Made by a program: the position numbers and the translations under genes. Positions 49,512 through 62,151 of a DNA stretch of 64,000 nt are shown one piece after another. Where the stretch lies: the NCBI GenBank assembly GCA_037953745.1, contig JBAKBP010000207.1:124001-188000 (forward strand), in the 5' to 3' direction. Source of the DNA: Lithodes maja. Taxonomy: Eukaryota > Arthropoda > Malacostraca > Decapoda > Lithodidae. The notes beneath the pieces were generated by a model. That model ran no database searches and was not told the DNA's origin. It saw only the letters and a program-made list of their open reading frames with translations. Position 1 is the first letter of the stretch; every line of letters starts with the position of its first letter.

Positions 49512-50170
49512 AGTGGTTCTTAACCTTTTTTAACAACGACCCAAAATCCTACCCTGAATCTACTATGCCGACCCATACCCTAAATGCCTAATAAGAAATT
49601 AACTTAATGTTTTCAACATAATTATATATAACCCTTTCAGTATGATTACATTTTTAGGTCTGGCTTGAGAAAGAGCAGCTTTTCACAATTCAAGGGGTTC
49701 ACAAAAAGTTTAATTTATATTGCGTAAATATGATTAAGATTGACAATACAAGGAATAAATAACGAACATTATAATTATAGTCTAATAATATGTATTTTGT
49801 AACCTGAAAAATACAAATATAATTGAGAAATCCTTTCTATATGACATATAAGAACAAATATTTCCTGGTTTAATATTATTTTTTGAGAAAACCAAAATAT
49901 GATTAGGCACGATTTATTATTTCTCTCCAAATTAGGTTCCATATTATGAGAGTCGACGCTCTAAGAGGGTGAACAAGTCAATAATTAATAATTAATCATT
50001 ATTGTAGCTTCTCAAATTAGAGGGATTTTGATGATAGGCTGCTGCGTCTTAGGTCATGCTCTGGTTGCAAACGGTTTCGGTACTTGAGTGCTGACAATCC
50101 TGCCTCACACCGGTAAGTTGTAGCAAAGGCAAGGAGCACTTTTATGGGCTTCAACATACAATAATCATAT
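49512..50170 (-). mobile_element. hAT-family DNA transposon remnant
   Basis: The left end begins CAGTGGTTCTTAACCTTTTT with a nearby CGACCC, matching the terminal inverted repeat of animal hAT elements. On the minus strand, 50017-50157 encodes a hAT transposase C-terminal dimerisation segment: F-A-T-T-Y-R-C-E-A-G-L-S-A-L-K then R-N-R-L-Q-P-E-H-D-L-R, ending at a stop at 50017-50019. The rest of the transposase is unreadable and the right terminal repeat is not found, so the element is truncated. It interrupts a repeat whose uninterrupted versions are at about 51350 and 52010. hAT elements belong to eukaryotic host genomes. Confidence 0.75.
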
Positions 50171-50319
50171 AAAACTTTTAAATTATTTGTATATGCAAGT
50201 ACACTCCTAGAACTCCTTCATCCCCTTGAAGATTATTACTCATTTTAAGTCGGTTTTTGTTTATTTAAGATCTAAATTGAATGGGTCGAAAAATCGCCTA
50301 TGGTACTCAGCCACTGCTG

Positions 50320-50568
50320 TCAGGTAGTGTCGAATTGTTCGATATGCTTTTCTCCGCCAATAGGTTGTCCGTAGTGATTGATGGTTCTCGAGCCTAGGTA
50401 TTGATAATACTTGTTCATATACATAATATTCTCCTCTTCGGCAAACATTGGTTTATCGTTATATATTTCGGACATTAATTGCTCGTAGGTGGAGAGAGTT
50501 TCACCCGTTGCGGGATTAATAGTTGTTTCAAAGCTATTGTCAACAAGGGTGAGATTTGATTCAACCAC
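50320..50568 (-). CDS. Possible small protein or exon, 82 codons
   Basis: A minus-strand frame with protein-like, Glu/Asn/Tyr-rich content (several Y-Q-Y-L-G and P-I-G-G segments) but no ATG at its upstream end. The first in-frame ATG leaves about 51 codons, and a GTG at 50568 is the other option. It is unlike the surrounding decayed repeats and may be an exon of a host or viral gene. No family is recognised. Confidence 0.3.
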   Translation of the reverse strand: MVESNLTLVDNSFETTINPATGETLSTYEQLMSEIYNDKPMFAEEENIMYMNKYYQYLGSRTINHYGQPIGGEKHIEQFDTT

Positions 50569-50759
50569 AAAATTTAGTAAATCATGGGGACTAGACTATT
50601 TTTGGATGGCATTTTTATTGTCCAGATAGAGAAAATTGGTCAAGACATCGCCGAGAAAAAATCTTGCTATATAACCACCCACACTCGTATAACAATCTTG
50701 ACCAATTGGATCATATTATTTTTGGAAATATTGACAGTAGGCGTAATTGGGTGTCATGG

Positions 50760-52480
50760 CGGAAACGGTTTGGTCAGTCATACTGAAGGGCAGAAAACTA
50801 ATTTTGGAGAGGTAATTATAAGAGTGAGATAACTCTATTTCTGGTAACCTCTGTGCGTCATATGAGTTTGAAGGGGCAAATAATGATGATTTTTTAGAGA
50901 TGTGGAGCGATGAAGGACGAAGAAGACACCGAACCACTAACAGAAGTTGTGAGAACTCCCGACAGTTACTTCCCCCCAATATTACCAATTGTATGCCCTA
51001 TGAATTGGACCTCAACATGTGTAAATATGGACACTCATATGTCTCATCAGTCATCCGCATCCCAATCCAGCGCTTCAAATTCTCCAACACTTTGGAGAAA
51101 GAGACAAACAAGGTAAAACACCACAAACTAAAACTCAAACAAAGATATATAAAGTCAATATAGCTACGTTTACTAAACTGAAATTACAAGTTCTTCTGTT
51201 GATTTTTACGACTGGTTCTCATAAAGATAAATGTTTATAAGGTCTCTTATGACTGACATTTAGGTATACATTTAATATCCGTATTATTTCCGATTTCGTA
51301 AACAGAATATTTATTAATTTGTAACCCTCTCCGATATATGATACAATTTTGAGCCTATTAGGGATATTTTAAAGCCTTTATTACCATCAGGGGTATTTAC
51401 AAATCTTTAGTTTAGTTACTTCAACAACCTCTGCAGTTGTCTTTGAGTTAGATGTGGCCAGAAAATTAATTTTAGAGAGGATAAAAGTGAGATAATTATA
51501 TTTCTGGCAACCTCTGTGTGTCATATGAGTTTGAAGGGGTTATTATTTTTTGTTTAGAGATGTGGAAGACACTGAACCACTACAATTTAGGATTGGAGAA
51601 CATATCCAAAGAGGCTCCAACAGGTATACTATAATATTATTTTTTTTATAAAATTGTTTGTTTATTGATTAGCAGACAAAAAACCTTCAATAAATGGGTA
51701 AAGGTCCAATTCATCACCTGTCAGAGCAACGACATAAATATACTGATTTATATATCAGAGGAATAACTTGATAATAAGAAAACCATTTATGACTTATTCT
51801 GACAGATTTGTTAGTGGTAGTAAATATTTTATACTCCGACCATAAAGCTATATTCATAAAGTCTCTTATGACATTTAGTCTTATCAGATTATAATACTGA
51901 TTTATATCAAAGTAAATATTTCTCCAACGATAAAGCTATATTTATAAGGTCTCTTATGACCTTTAGGTATGTATTTAGTTACCTACATATGATGAAATTT
52001 GTTAACCTATTAGGGATACTTTAAAGCCTTTATTACCATCAGGGGTATTTACAAACCTTTAGTTTTAGTTACTGCAGCTGTCTTTGGGTTAACTGTGGGC
52101 AGAAAAACTAATTTTGGAGAAAAGATTGAGAGAACTCTATTTCTTTTTGATGATTTGGCAACCTTTACATTATATGAGTTTGAAGGGGTTAATATTAAAA
52201 CAAATATATATATTTCATAAAAAAAATATTTATCTAATTTATTAATAATTATTTATTTTTCAGATATATATATATATCAGAGGAATTACTTGATAATAAG
52301 AAATAATTTATGACTTTTTCTTATAGAGGTAATAAATTTTGATGCGACGATAAAGCTATATTTATTAGTGTTTTTTGTGACATTTAGATATGCAGTTAGT
52401 TATCAATATTCATTTTTTTTGTATTAATTGTATAAACAAAATATTTTTCTAATCATAATAATGATTTATTTTTCAGAGAG
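50760..52480. repeat. About 650-bp degenerate direct repeats
   Basis: A block beginning GGGCAGAAAACTAATTTTGG, with a following CTCTATTTCTGG and ATATGAGTTTGAAGGGG, recurs at about 50790, 51460 and 52095. Between them are shared blocks: a T-rich tract ending in TAG/CAG with AGATGTGG (50897, 51557), AAGGTCTCTTATGAC (49375, 51240, 51880, 51945, 53977) and TTTATTACCATCAGGGGTAT (51380, 52033). No gene is carried apart from the exon-like segment at 50897-51116. Confidence 0.75.
50897..51118 (+). pseudogene. Isolated 3' exon-like segment of the integrase-like gene
   Basis: It starts after a T-rich tract and TAG, like a splice acceptor. The frame is open to 51116 and encodes an acidic K-D-E-E-D-T-E-P-L segment, then the Pro/Ser-rich tail found at 36150-36300 of the fullest copy. 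There is no integrase core in front. It could be a leftover alternative last exon. Confidence 0.6.
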
Positions 52481-52504
52481 GTTATGGATGAAGAAGACAT
52501 CGAA

Positions 52505-53830
52505 CCATTTCAATTTTTTTGAGTTTAGAGTCTCGAATTATATCATAAGACAAAATAAATTAAATAAGGTTCTTGGTAATTAATATTAGATGAAATCAGT
52601 TATTCAAGGGCGGGGGGTAGTGAGGGTCATTTAGTACTGCAACCGGCGGACAACCAGAGAGAAGAATTTGTGAAATAATAGAGGATATGGTCAAGAATTA
52701 CGGTAAACATTCTCAAAAATCCTCTCTGTTTATGAGGGAGAGACTTAAATTATATATAGATACACTAAAGGATCAAAACATAAAAAGGAAAATTAATACA
52801 GTATTATATAATTTAAAAAGTATACAACTCCGGGTGGATGGGACTCGTCAGCCTTGGTCGGCAACTCATCTGGGGGGGACAACCTTATACAAATCCGGGT
52901 GGATGGGACTCGTCAGCCTTGGTCGGCAACTCATCTAGGGGGAACAACCTTATACAAATCCGGGTGGATGAGACTCGTCAGCCTTGGTCGGCAACTCATC
53001 TAGGGGAGACAACCTGATACAAATCCATAATGCTTATCTAAGGGTAAAACAGGTTAGTGGATGGATTAAGGGTGGGGGCACAAAATCTTTCAATGAGCCG
53101 AAAAAGGGATACTCGTTAGCCTTGGTCACCAACTCATCTAGGGGAGACAACCTTATACAAATCCGGGTGGATGGGACTCGTCGGCCTTTGGTTGGCAACC
53201 TATCTAGGGGAATAAACCTGATACAAATCCGTACTGTTTACCTCTAAGGGTAAGGCAGGTTAGTGGATGGATTAGCCGTAGACAAAATAGTGCCTAAACA
53301 AGATACATAAGAGGGTGGGTACACAACACTTTCAATAAGCTGAAAAGGGACATTGCAAATATTAGCGGATTATAGATATACAAACATGTGCTGTCTGTAA
53401 ACAAATGAGGACGAAATATATATAAGAAGAGGTTATCATTGGCTAAGGATTACGATATGTCCAATGTCAACGATTTTAATACAATTTTGAACTATATCAC
53501 GACCACTATTCACAATTTGCCCTTATCACGACCGGTTAATTGAACAAAAGACACACAGTTGAGGTAGCCTCACATTTATTTCAAATATTCACATTACTCA
53601 GTATACCGAAAATGGAGCTGTCGAGTGAAAATTAGGACTTTGTGGCAGAGGCGATTGCGGAATTGGGGTCCAGTGTATGACCCACCGAATCCTTCGAATT
53701 CGGGGAGTATACTTCCCCCATTATCATCAATTGTATGCCCTAGCCAAGACTTGAATTTGACCTCAACATGTGTAAATATGGACGCGCATCAGTCATCTAC
53801 ATCCCAATCCAGAGAAAGGTAAAAACTAAA
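52505..53830 (+). pseudogene. Decayed integrase-like unit, copy 3
   Basis: The leader (52520-52640) and the start region match 34300-34550, with the ATG lost (GCGGACAACCAG is still visible near 52645). The zinc and core parts are recognisable at about 53330-53680 with stops and frame changes, and again lack the catalytic Asp after L-Q-S-like sequence. A 65-bp tandem array replaces the middle. A shortened tail follows at 53690-53820. Not functional. Confidence 0.8.
52831..53226. repeat. 65-bp tandem repeat array
   Basis: Units begin at 52831, 52896 and 52961 (period 65), then two further diverged units near 53105 and 53162, separated by unit-unrelated sequence resembling the integrase-like gene near 34690-34740. 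The unit has an ACTCGTCAGCCTTGGTCGGC core. Confidence 0.85.
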
Positions 53831-54174
53831 CAAACTAAACCTGAAAAAAAATGTGATATATAGTCGAAATCGCTACATTTACTAAACTGAAATTGCAAGT
53901 TCTTCTCTTGATTTTACGACTTGTTCTGATAAAGAGTTTTTAGTGGTGGTGATTTTTGCTCCGATAATAAAGCTATATTTATAAGGTCTCTTAGGACTAA
54001 CATTTAGGTATACATATTCAAATTATTTTAAATTTCGTAAACAGAATATTTATTTTTAATTATAATAATGATTATTTCAGAGATGTGGAGAGATGAAGAA
54101 GACACCCAAACCACTAGAATTCAAGATTGGAGAATACAATTTGAAAGACAGAACATTAAACCTAGAAACACTTG

Positions 54175-57100
54175 TCAACAGGAAGGTATCCTGGCGGAGG
54201 AGGATTTGGAGGCGCGAGGTTTGGCTTCCAATTCTTTAATTATACTATACATTTGCATTATATTATCGTTGGGTGTAATCACCTTGGATTCAATGGCTCT
54301 AACTATAGTGTTGTATTCATTTAATGCCAAATCCGCGTGTACTGTCCCAATTTTCTTGATTTCCTCTGTTTCTTTTTGTAATTTAATTTTTGTATTAATC
54401 TCATTCTGTTCAATCTTATCGTTTATGGTAGTCAACTGCAGGGTATAGTCATTTAATTTTACTCTCAGATTATCATTTGCAAATTCTTGTACGCTGGTCT
54501 CCATGGTGTTCATATCAATAATGATATCTTCCTCCTCGGTCGACATGGTTGTCCTATGCAAATCCAATTGGGCCAGGGTTTTAATTTTCTGTTGCATCAT
54601 CTCTCTATGGAGTTCATTATAAACCTGTTCAATTTCCACAGTCCTCCCCCGTATGGTCCCGTCGACAGACCTTTCGTCTTCTTGTTTCTTTTTATTGTAG
54701 AACTCTTGTGTCCTATCCAGTATATTACGTTTACTCTCGAAAAATTGGACGAATAAGTTTTTGTAATTATCCAAGAGTTCCCTCAAGGGTGGCGAGTGGT
54801 GAGGTTGAAGACCTAATATATCTTTTTCTAGATCTTCTAAATGTACTATTATGTTGGCCATTATATTGGACATCTCATAGTTAATAGAATCTATATTAAT
54901 ATTCTCGATTTTTTTAATACTGTGGATATATTTTTTGATGTTATTCATTTTATCATTTAATTCTGATAGAGCGTCCACTTTATGTGTGGGGGTTGGTGAG
55001 GGGGCGGGTGGTGAGGGGGCGGGTGGTGGTGAAGTTTTTATTTCTCTGTGTTCCTTATATATGGCATCCAAAATATTGCGAGTATTGTGATTAAACAAGC
55101 TATGTAAAGACATCAATTCCATAATGGAAGAGGCTATTGAATATTCCGCATTATTTATGTCCAAGGAGGAAAGGTCTCTGTTACATTTATTTTCACCCTC
55201 TTGGCTCTTATCTTTATTAACCTTGCCCATTAAGGCGGTGGACAGGAGTACAGTGTGACGAGGTATAACCTTCGTAGATCCCGATTGGTTATGCCAGGGA
55301 ATATCCAAGGGGGACCTTTTGGTAATATATTTTTCGTATCGACGAATAAGGTCCCGATAGGCACTCTCTGAAATATGGCTGTTATTATTATCATTTATAG
55401 TTGAAAAGACAGTTCCATTAAAGCCTAAATTGATTGCTCTGGCCAGGGAATTTTCCGCGAGAATATCCTCCAAAATAGCTACGGCGTTTGGGTCTTGTAT
55501 CAAGTTTAACAGTTTTGTATAGTCACATTGGAGATTTCCCTTAAGTGATTTTATAGAGTCGGTAATGCTCGTTAGCTGATTGTTAATAAGGTCGATATAT
55601 CTGGTACAGTTTGACTTAAATTTCCGAAACCATATATTGAAGGTTGTTTGTGTAACAATCTCATCATTCAAGAGAGCATGTTTATATCGTTTAAATATTG
55701 CTTTAAATACAATTAGGGAATAATTTTTATTTTCAGAGATAAATAATGCATAGTTTGAGAATATAGAATATCTGTTGGATAACTCATCTCGTATATGTTT
55801 AAGCGAATGCATACCAATATATTTTACCCGCATACTCGAAATGAGGTTAACCATATTATGCTTGTTCATTATTTCCGGTAGAGTAGTCGAAACCCGATTG
55901 CATTTGTGTAATATTTCATTATAGTTTTCGTGAAAAGTGTCTATATTATTATTAACAAAGTCTTTACTAAACATCATTTGTTTGATTTCCTTCAAATTAA
56001 TATTGACATTCAACCCCATTGATCGAATTATAAAGTTATGATATGAATCGTCTTCACATTTTTCCACCTCATTTACATGTATGAGTGGATATACGTGAGA
56101 ATGTCTAAATATATGTGCATCAACGTCTATGAAATTTGTTAAACGTTCCGAGAATTTATACGGTTTATTGCGTATGTGATGGCGCGGATGTGATTGTTCG
56201 CTCGAAACATTGAGAGCTCCCGTAACACTTATGATGGACCGGAGATCGTCGGGTGATATATGGAGAGGGGTATTTGTCACACTCTGAATAATGTCATTGG
56301 GGGGTGGCATCGGTGCGTGGCCGGCACTATGTATATTACTCACCACTGGAGGCGAAGCTAATACGGGCAAATTAGTTCCGCTGCCGTATAGGTATTGAAC
56401 GGCTCTTCTTTTATCCCGTTCACTATAGTGGTCTGAGTCATTGACATTTAATAGTTGTGCCAACAGCAGGGTAGAGATAACCTCGGGTGTATTTTTAAGC
56501 CCCTTAATGAATGCCACCGGTGAAACCATGTCGCAAAGTTTTCCGACCAATTGTAGCCGGGTGTGGCGGAGAGAATCAAAAGACAACTCGCGACCCCCTA
56601 TACCGGTCTGCAGCTTTGAGCATTTGGTTGTAAACTTTTCATTTATGGTCAATAAGGTATGAATGCGGGATACGGTATTTTCCGTATAAGACCTGTTTAA
56701 TATAATGGACCCCATTAATAATAGTTTGGTGTATGGCACGTCATTTCTTAAATTCCGGAATAGTTGTATATTGTAATTTTTAAGTTGAATATACATATAA
56801 TTATCGATAGGTTGATCCTTGTTCCATATTCTTTCAATAATATTGGAGCTTTCATTCACCCATAGTTGCCAATCCTTTCGTTGGGCAGACAGCGACTTTA
56901 TGTAACCACTCGGTGAAAGAGATAGCGTACTATTTGACCCTACAATTTGCTTAATACTCTCCCCTAAAGATAGGTACTCAATTACATTCTCCCGGACGTT
57001 AATAGTCTCGAGTCGTTTGGTTATTGTTTTTAATGGAGTGTCATTATTATTATTATGGTCGTCATCGTCATCGTCTAAGTCTTCGTCACTACCGCTGTCT

Positions 57101-60100
57101 TCGTCACTACCGCTGTCTTCGTCACTACCGCTGTCTTCGTCGTCACAATCCATGGCTAAATGGTCTGACCTAAAGAATCGTTTCATGAAATTTGATTTTG
57201 TAAAAATTTCCCATTGGGGGACCACTACACCAGGGCCTTCCAATTGTAACGAATTCCTAATGGTATTAACTTTGGATACTATATTTTTACGAATTTGTTT
57301 TAATATATGGAATTGTGATTCATTTGTCATGGGGGTTAGTTTGCTTTTAATGAAAGTGGGAATTTGTACAATATTGCCCAACAATAGCTGTGATAATATC
57401 ATTTGAGCCTCGGGAAGACCTCTCATGGTATTTTCGGTCCAGTTGAACATGAGAGGATTACTAATATGTTTGTGACGATTGGTGGTGTCACCCATTAGAG
57501 TTAGGAATTTATCGTAAACCTCTCTACATCTGCCATCAACTTCAGAATCCTTCATTTTCAGTAAAAATGTTACTATTTTGAAACTAGGATCTGTTTGGTA
57601 ATCGTATTCTCGTATACTGGGTTTATTTTTAACAACATCTACATATTTTCTTAGGGTACGTATGTGGTCTAAATAGCCACCCCTATTATTTAATGTTTTG
57701 TAGAGACAGATGAAATCCTGTAACTCATTCAATTCGGTTATTACGGTTTTCATTTGGTCTATATCGATATGGCCGGTTTTGACCTTCTCATCGTACCGCA
57801 GGGGGAATATACATAAGTTCGTATCAAACCGTTTTCTCTTCTGGTGGTAAATGAAATCATCCTCGTCATCTGAATTGGTGTCCTCCCCATCATTGGTGTT
57901 ACAAATGAAGAGGACATTGTCTCGCAATAGGGGAAAAATTTCCTCGACCACTTTTCTTTTCCGGTCCATGGTCGGATCATATGTTGCTATTTTATGGGCA
58001 AAATTATGAACCATATCTAAAAGTTGACGATACTCATAGATGAAAGATTCGAAGGAGTCCCTCAAATCATTATACCATTGGGCAATCATGTGATCTAGGG
58101 GATTTTTATGAGTCGATGTCGAAATCAGATTATCAACGGATACCTCACTATTGGTTACATGTTTGGGACTCCAGGGTGTCACATTGGTAAGAGTTTCAAT
58201 GATATTCGTACCCACACAATTTAAATTATCTCCGGAATAGTCCATGGCATATTTCTGAATCGAACTAAGAATTTTGGCCTTTTCATCCCCCTTTCCTACA
58301 AAGAGATAAGGCACCATAGATGCTTGGTTTAGATTAATGAAATTACTTGGATTATTTCTGAATAAATGCAATTTATTATCCATCATATTAGATATGGCAG
58401 TGTCGCTCATTGGGGGTCTGGTGGGCGTAAATTGACCAGACAACCTCGATGCCTTTAACAAGGACGCGAGGAAAAGCCTACGAGATGTCCCTGCGAGGTT
58501 TGAAAAATGCCCCAGTTCATTGGGGAAAAAATCATTTTCTCTACATCCGGGGATGGCGGCTTGTTTACCGGGAGTATCATCTATAAAATCTTCAGTGATC
58601 GTACCGAAACCGTAAGCCTTCAAATGTTCCGTGCACGATGACAGGAACTCTGATTTTGTTGGCTGATAAAAATTTCCAAAGGTTAGCCATGTCAGTGGCA
58701 GTGTAAATACAATGTTGGTAGTTGTTATAAGTTGGGCATGAATATTTTCAATGATTGCGAAAAGCTGTCGTGTTATCTCCTCTAACCTTTCTCTATCTGC
58801 TATCCGTGTAATATATACTTGCCCACCGGGACTTCTAGTCATTGCGTCATCAAATATGGATGCTATTATGGAGATGATATAAGGATATTTTTTTAGGAAT
58901 GTTGATAGCGGGTAGTCTCTAATTACACCTTGCTGCTGGAACCAACTGAATATCCATCGTCTTACCGTCATCCCTGCTGCTGCTTCTTCTTCTTCTTCCA
59001 TAAATAACTCCCGCCACACAACGGGAATGTTAGCTTCCAGGGCTGTATATAGAGCCGTCACTAGCTGGTTCGGTATCAATATTGTCGCGAGGGCATTTTT
59101 TACATCGTTAATTTTCGTAATATTACCATCGTTTATGTTATTAAGTGATTGAATAAAAAGTAACAGAGACGCTTCTTGGTTTGTAGAATCATCCATTAAA
59201 TATTTTTCTATAAAGTAGTATTCATTGTTGAGTTTATTTATAAACTCTCGTGAGAGACCCATGCTTTTCAATAGCTCTTTGACACTGTGACTACCGTGTC
59301 TAAACATGGTCACCAACCTCAGTATATATTTCATCATAAATGATTGTATATCGGGGGGTTTGGTCATTAGTGTATCTTTCAAGAGAAGGGCGTTCACATG
59401 AAAATCGTCTGTATGCAATAACATAGTCAGAATGTCCTTCCCTATAGACAGTTTTACTACGGAGAAAACCTCATCGGGGATAAAATTATCATAATTTCGT
59501 GTGAGAACCCTCCCATAACACGACCGTTTCTTGTGTCTTATAACACGAGCAAAGGTTTCCTTGGGATTGCTAATAAATTTGAAAAATACATTTAGGTTTT
59601 CATAAATATTCTGTTCGTCATTTTCTATTTGGGTTAAGTCATTGTTATTTATATTTTGTAAAAGATACTGTATGGCTATGGAAGAATATGCGCTCGGATT
59701 CTTACCTTTCACCAATCGACATATATCCCCCCAACATATATTGTGGATGCCTTCAATGACACAATCGGTGGTCAACTTCTGCTCCGGACTACTTATCAAT
59801 AACAAGTTCTTCAATTGTTCCAAATCGGTCGCCAAATCGGTCGCCACTCTATAAAATACACTCTCCTTATTTGCATTTTTTTTTTGCTGAAACGATCTTT
59901 TGGTCCATATATCGGGTAGGAAATAAAATCTTTGGGAGGGTGTTTGATGATTCTTTTCAATATAAAATTGACCATCTTCATTAAATAATCTCATGGGTAG
60001 AATAGCAATATAACGCTTGTTTATAAACTTTGTCACATTAATTTCTGTTAATGAATAGGTTGCCCGGTGAGTAATAATAGATGTAAATAAGTTGGAAAAT

Positions 60101-60699
60101 ATTTGACCAGTAAATATCCCAAGATTCAAAGTGGTATCTATGTGTTCTTGAACCAAATCAATTCTGGTTTTAAGTGCCGGAGTGTGTTTATAGTATCTAA
60201 ATGCAATTAGATCCATATAAGATTGGACATATACACCCATGACCATAAATACTATAAGACTTATATATTTTTTGTCTTCTTTGGCCCTATTGGCTTGGTT
60301 TATCAATGCATGGAGCATACTCTGAAGAGTATCATTAATACAATTTACTTTACTCATATTAATTTTTTTATTTGGTCCGGGAAGGGGTAAGATGTGTTTA
60401 TTTATGACCAAATCCTGTAGATAATATTCAAGCGCACCAAACAAATTTGCCAAGTATTTGGCCAGCATATCGTTTATCTCTACCTTTCTTTCATTATCCG
60501 ATATAATTCCGTAAATTCTGTCATATTCACCGGGCCTTATTGGCTCAACAACATCTTCGTTGTAATTATGAAACTTAAATTTAGACTTGGATTGTATTAG
60601 GATCGAATTTGCCAATCCCTTTATCAACCCCGAGGCATTTTTAAAGTTGTCAGAAAAGGATTTGAAGATCTCTACCCCATCGACAAAACCGCGATTCAT
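54175..60699 (-). pseudogene. Truncated second copy of the giant gene
   Basis: Open from an ATG at 60699 to the duplication junction, where the frame meets a stop after only two junction codons. It retains about 2,174 residues, the N-terminal 59% of the intact protein. The acidic repeat, Pro-rich linker and coiled-coil-prone segment are present; the C-terminal 1,500 residues are missing. About 16 amino-acid differences from the intact copy are visible, including Met to Ile in the N-terminal region, Arg to His, and a cluster L-Y-I-K-F versus M-Y-I-Q-L. It could be expressed as a shortened protein but is probably a non-functional fragment. Confidence 0.8.
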
Positions 60700-60788
60700 C
60701 TTCAAACCCTACATTATAATATATATAAATATCTACATTCATTATCAGATGATAAAGACATATTTTATACATTCTGAATAATATTTGT

Positions 60789-61070
60789 ATGATGACTTAT
60801 AATATTATTCTAGTAATTATGGGTTGTATATTATTCATAATACGTTTTATATATATATATGTAACAGAGGTTATCCCAGAGTATTCTCGACTTTATGTGG
60901 TGGATTTTGCCAAATCGCTTATATATATAGAACCCAGCGATATTTCGCGACTTTTTGAAATAAAGCAACCCTCGAGAGCTGTCCTCTCTAAAATCAATAA
61001 CGCTCCCGGAAAATTCTTATTCAGTGCCTTCGGAAATGCCTTCGGAAATGAAAATATTCGTCAGAGGTGA
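60789..61070 (+). CDS. Small N-terminally anchored membrane protein, 93 aa
   Basis: The ATG is at 60789, with a second Met next to it. Residues about 5-24 are strongly hydrophobic (I-I-L-V-I-M-G-C-I-L-F-I-I), then a TA run encoding Tyr/Ile, then a 65-residue soluble domain with a Phe/Gly-rich end. The layout fits a small envelope protein with an N-terminal anchor. The left copy (14769-15052) is out of frame because its TA run is two bases longer, so this is the better representative. No family is recognised. It is divergent from the truncated giant gene. Confidence 0.6.
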   Translation: MMTYNIILVIMGCILFIIRFIYIYVTEVIPEYSRLYVVDFAKSLIYIEPSDISRLFEIKQPSRAVLSKINNAPGKFLFSAFGNAFGNENIRQR

Positions 61071-61117
61071 AAAGAAATGTCAATATATTTTGTTTTTTAT
61101 TTATTAGCATTCTAGTT

Positions 61118-61873
61118 CTAGAACCTTTTCCCGCGAATATCCTTATCAATATCTTTACGGAGATCTCCGAAATTTACCCTATTAGATCTTCTTCTCTTCT
61201 TGGTATTAGAATACTGTTGGCTATTCTCATCTTGAAGATTATGATGGGGGGGGGTGTGGGGTCTCAATAAACAGTCATCTGATTCTGTGTTTAATGGGGG
61301 GATAATATAGTCTAACACCGCATCACATTGGGATATACATTTTAAATATGCGGCTATCAAATTGTTAAAATAACCTTTATTAATATTATCATGGGATATC
61401 TTTATTAAAGTATAAGAATGTCTTAATATGGATATAATAATTTTACGTATCGTCATATATCGTAAACCTAACTCATCAACGGTTAAGGATTTATTTTTTC
61501 GGGCAATTATTTCTTGTTTTATTTTGTCACTATATATATCATATTTTTCATAGCTATTATATTCTATGATTTTGTTTATAACGAAATCTGAGGTGTTGTC
61601 TGGTATATCGCTTATTTTATAACCCGATAATATATATTTCATATTTGTAATATTATCGAGGACACATATATTTTTCAATACTAAATTTGCCTGCTCTATA
61701 TCGGAATCGCCGATATTTTTATATAGTTGCTTCAAAGGGTCTATTATGAGTGTGTTCCTTTTATTTAATTGATAAAATAAAGACCGAATAGTTTGTGTGT
61801 CTTTTATTGTCAGGATACAATTGTTGTTCAATAGTTTATGAATTTTAAATATGATTGTATCCATATCCACCAT
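61118..61873 (-). CDS. Hypothetical protein, 251 aa, second copy
   Basis: Identical in layout to 15100-15855 with one visible change in the basic tail (Pro to Arg in the G-D-L-x-K-D segment). The frame is intact. Its presence twice reflects the recent segmental duplication. Confidence 0.75.
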   Translation of the reverse strand: MVDMDTIIFKIHKLLNNNCILTIKDTQTIRSLFYQLNKRNTLIIDPLKQLYKNIGDSDIEQANLVLKNICVLDNITNMKYILSGYKISDIPDNTSDFVINKIIEYNSYEKYDIYSDKIKQEIIARKNKSLTVDELGLRYMTIRKIIISILRHSYTLIKISHDNINKGYFNNLIAAYLKCISQCDAVLDYIIPPLNTESDDCLLRPHTPPHHNLQDENSQQYSNTKKRRRSNRVNFGDLRKDIDKDIRGKRF

Positions 61874-61912
61874 CTAACCAAATTACATATTTTAAATAAT
61901 AACATATTTACA

Positions 61913-62104
61913 TTACATATCATGTCTACCCTTTTTCGGTGATATTCTCGATCTCAAATATTCTGTCATATTATATCTTGGATAGTCTATTTCTTGTTCT
62001 TTATAAATATGAAAAACTAGATTATATAGATGGCCGACAAGAATGAATAATATAACAACAGATATTATCAATCCAGTAAAATAATAATTGGAGTTAAAGT
62101 TCAT
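61913..62104 (-). CDS. Small single-pass membrane protein, 63 aa, second copy
   Basis: Duplicate of 15895-16086 with an intact frame and the same hydrophobic helix at residues 9-31. Two conservative substitutions lie in the tail. Confidence 0.65.
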   Translation of the reverse strand: MNFNSNYYFTGLIISVVILFILVGHLYNLVFHIYKEQEIDYPRYNMTEYLRSRISPKKGRHDM

Positions 62105-62151
62105 CCTTTTTGTCGTTACTATTTTGTGAATACAAAATAATAATTTACAAA

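Noticed and set aside
50584..50988. Frames on both strands at 50584-50832 and 50716-50988
   Set aside because: They lie in degenerate direct-repeat DNA whose other copies (51460, 52095) are not open, so they are chance frames.
52831..53226. CRISPR-like array
   Set aside because: Units are contiguous 65-bp tandems without regular unique spacers; the setting is eukaryotic or viral.
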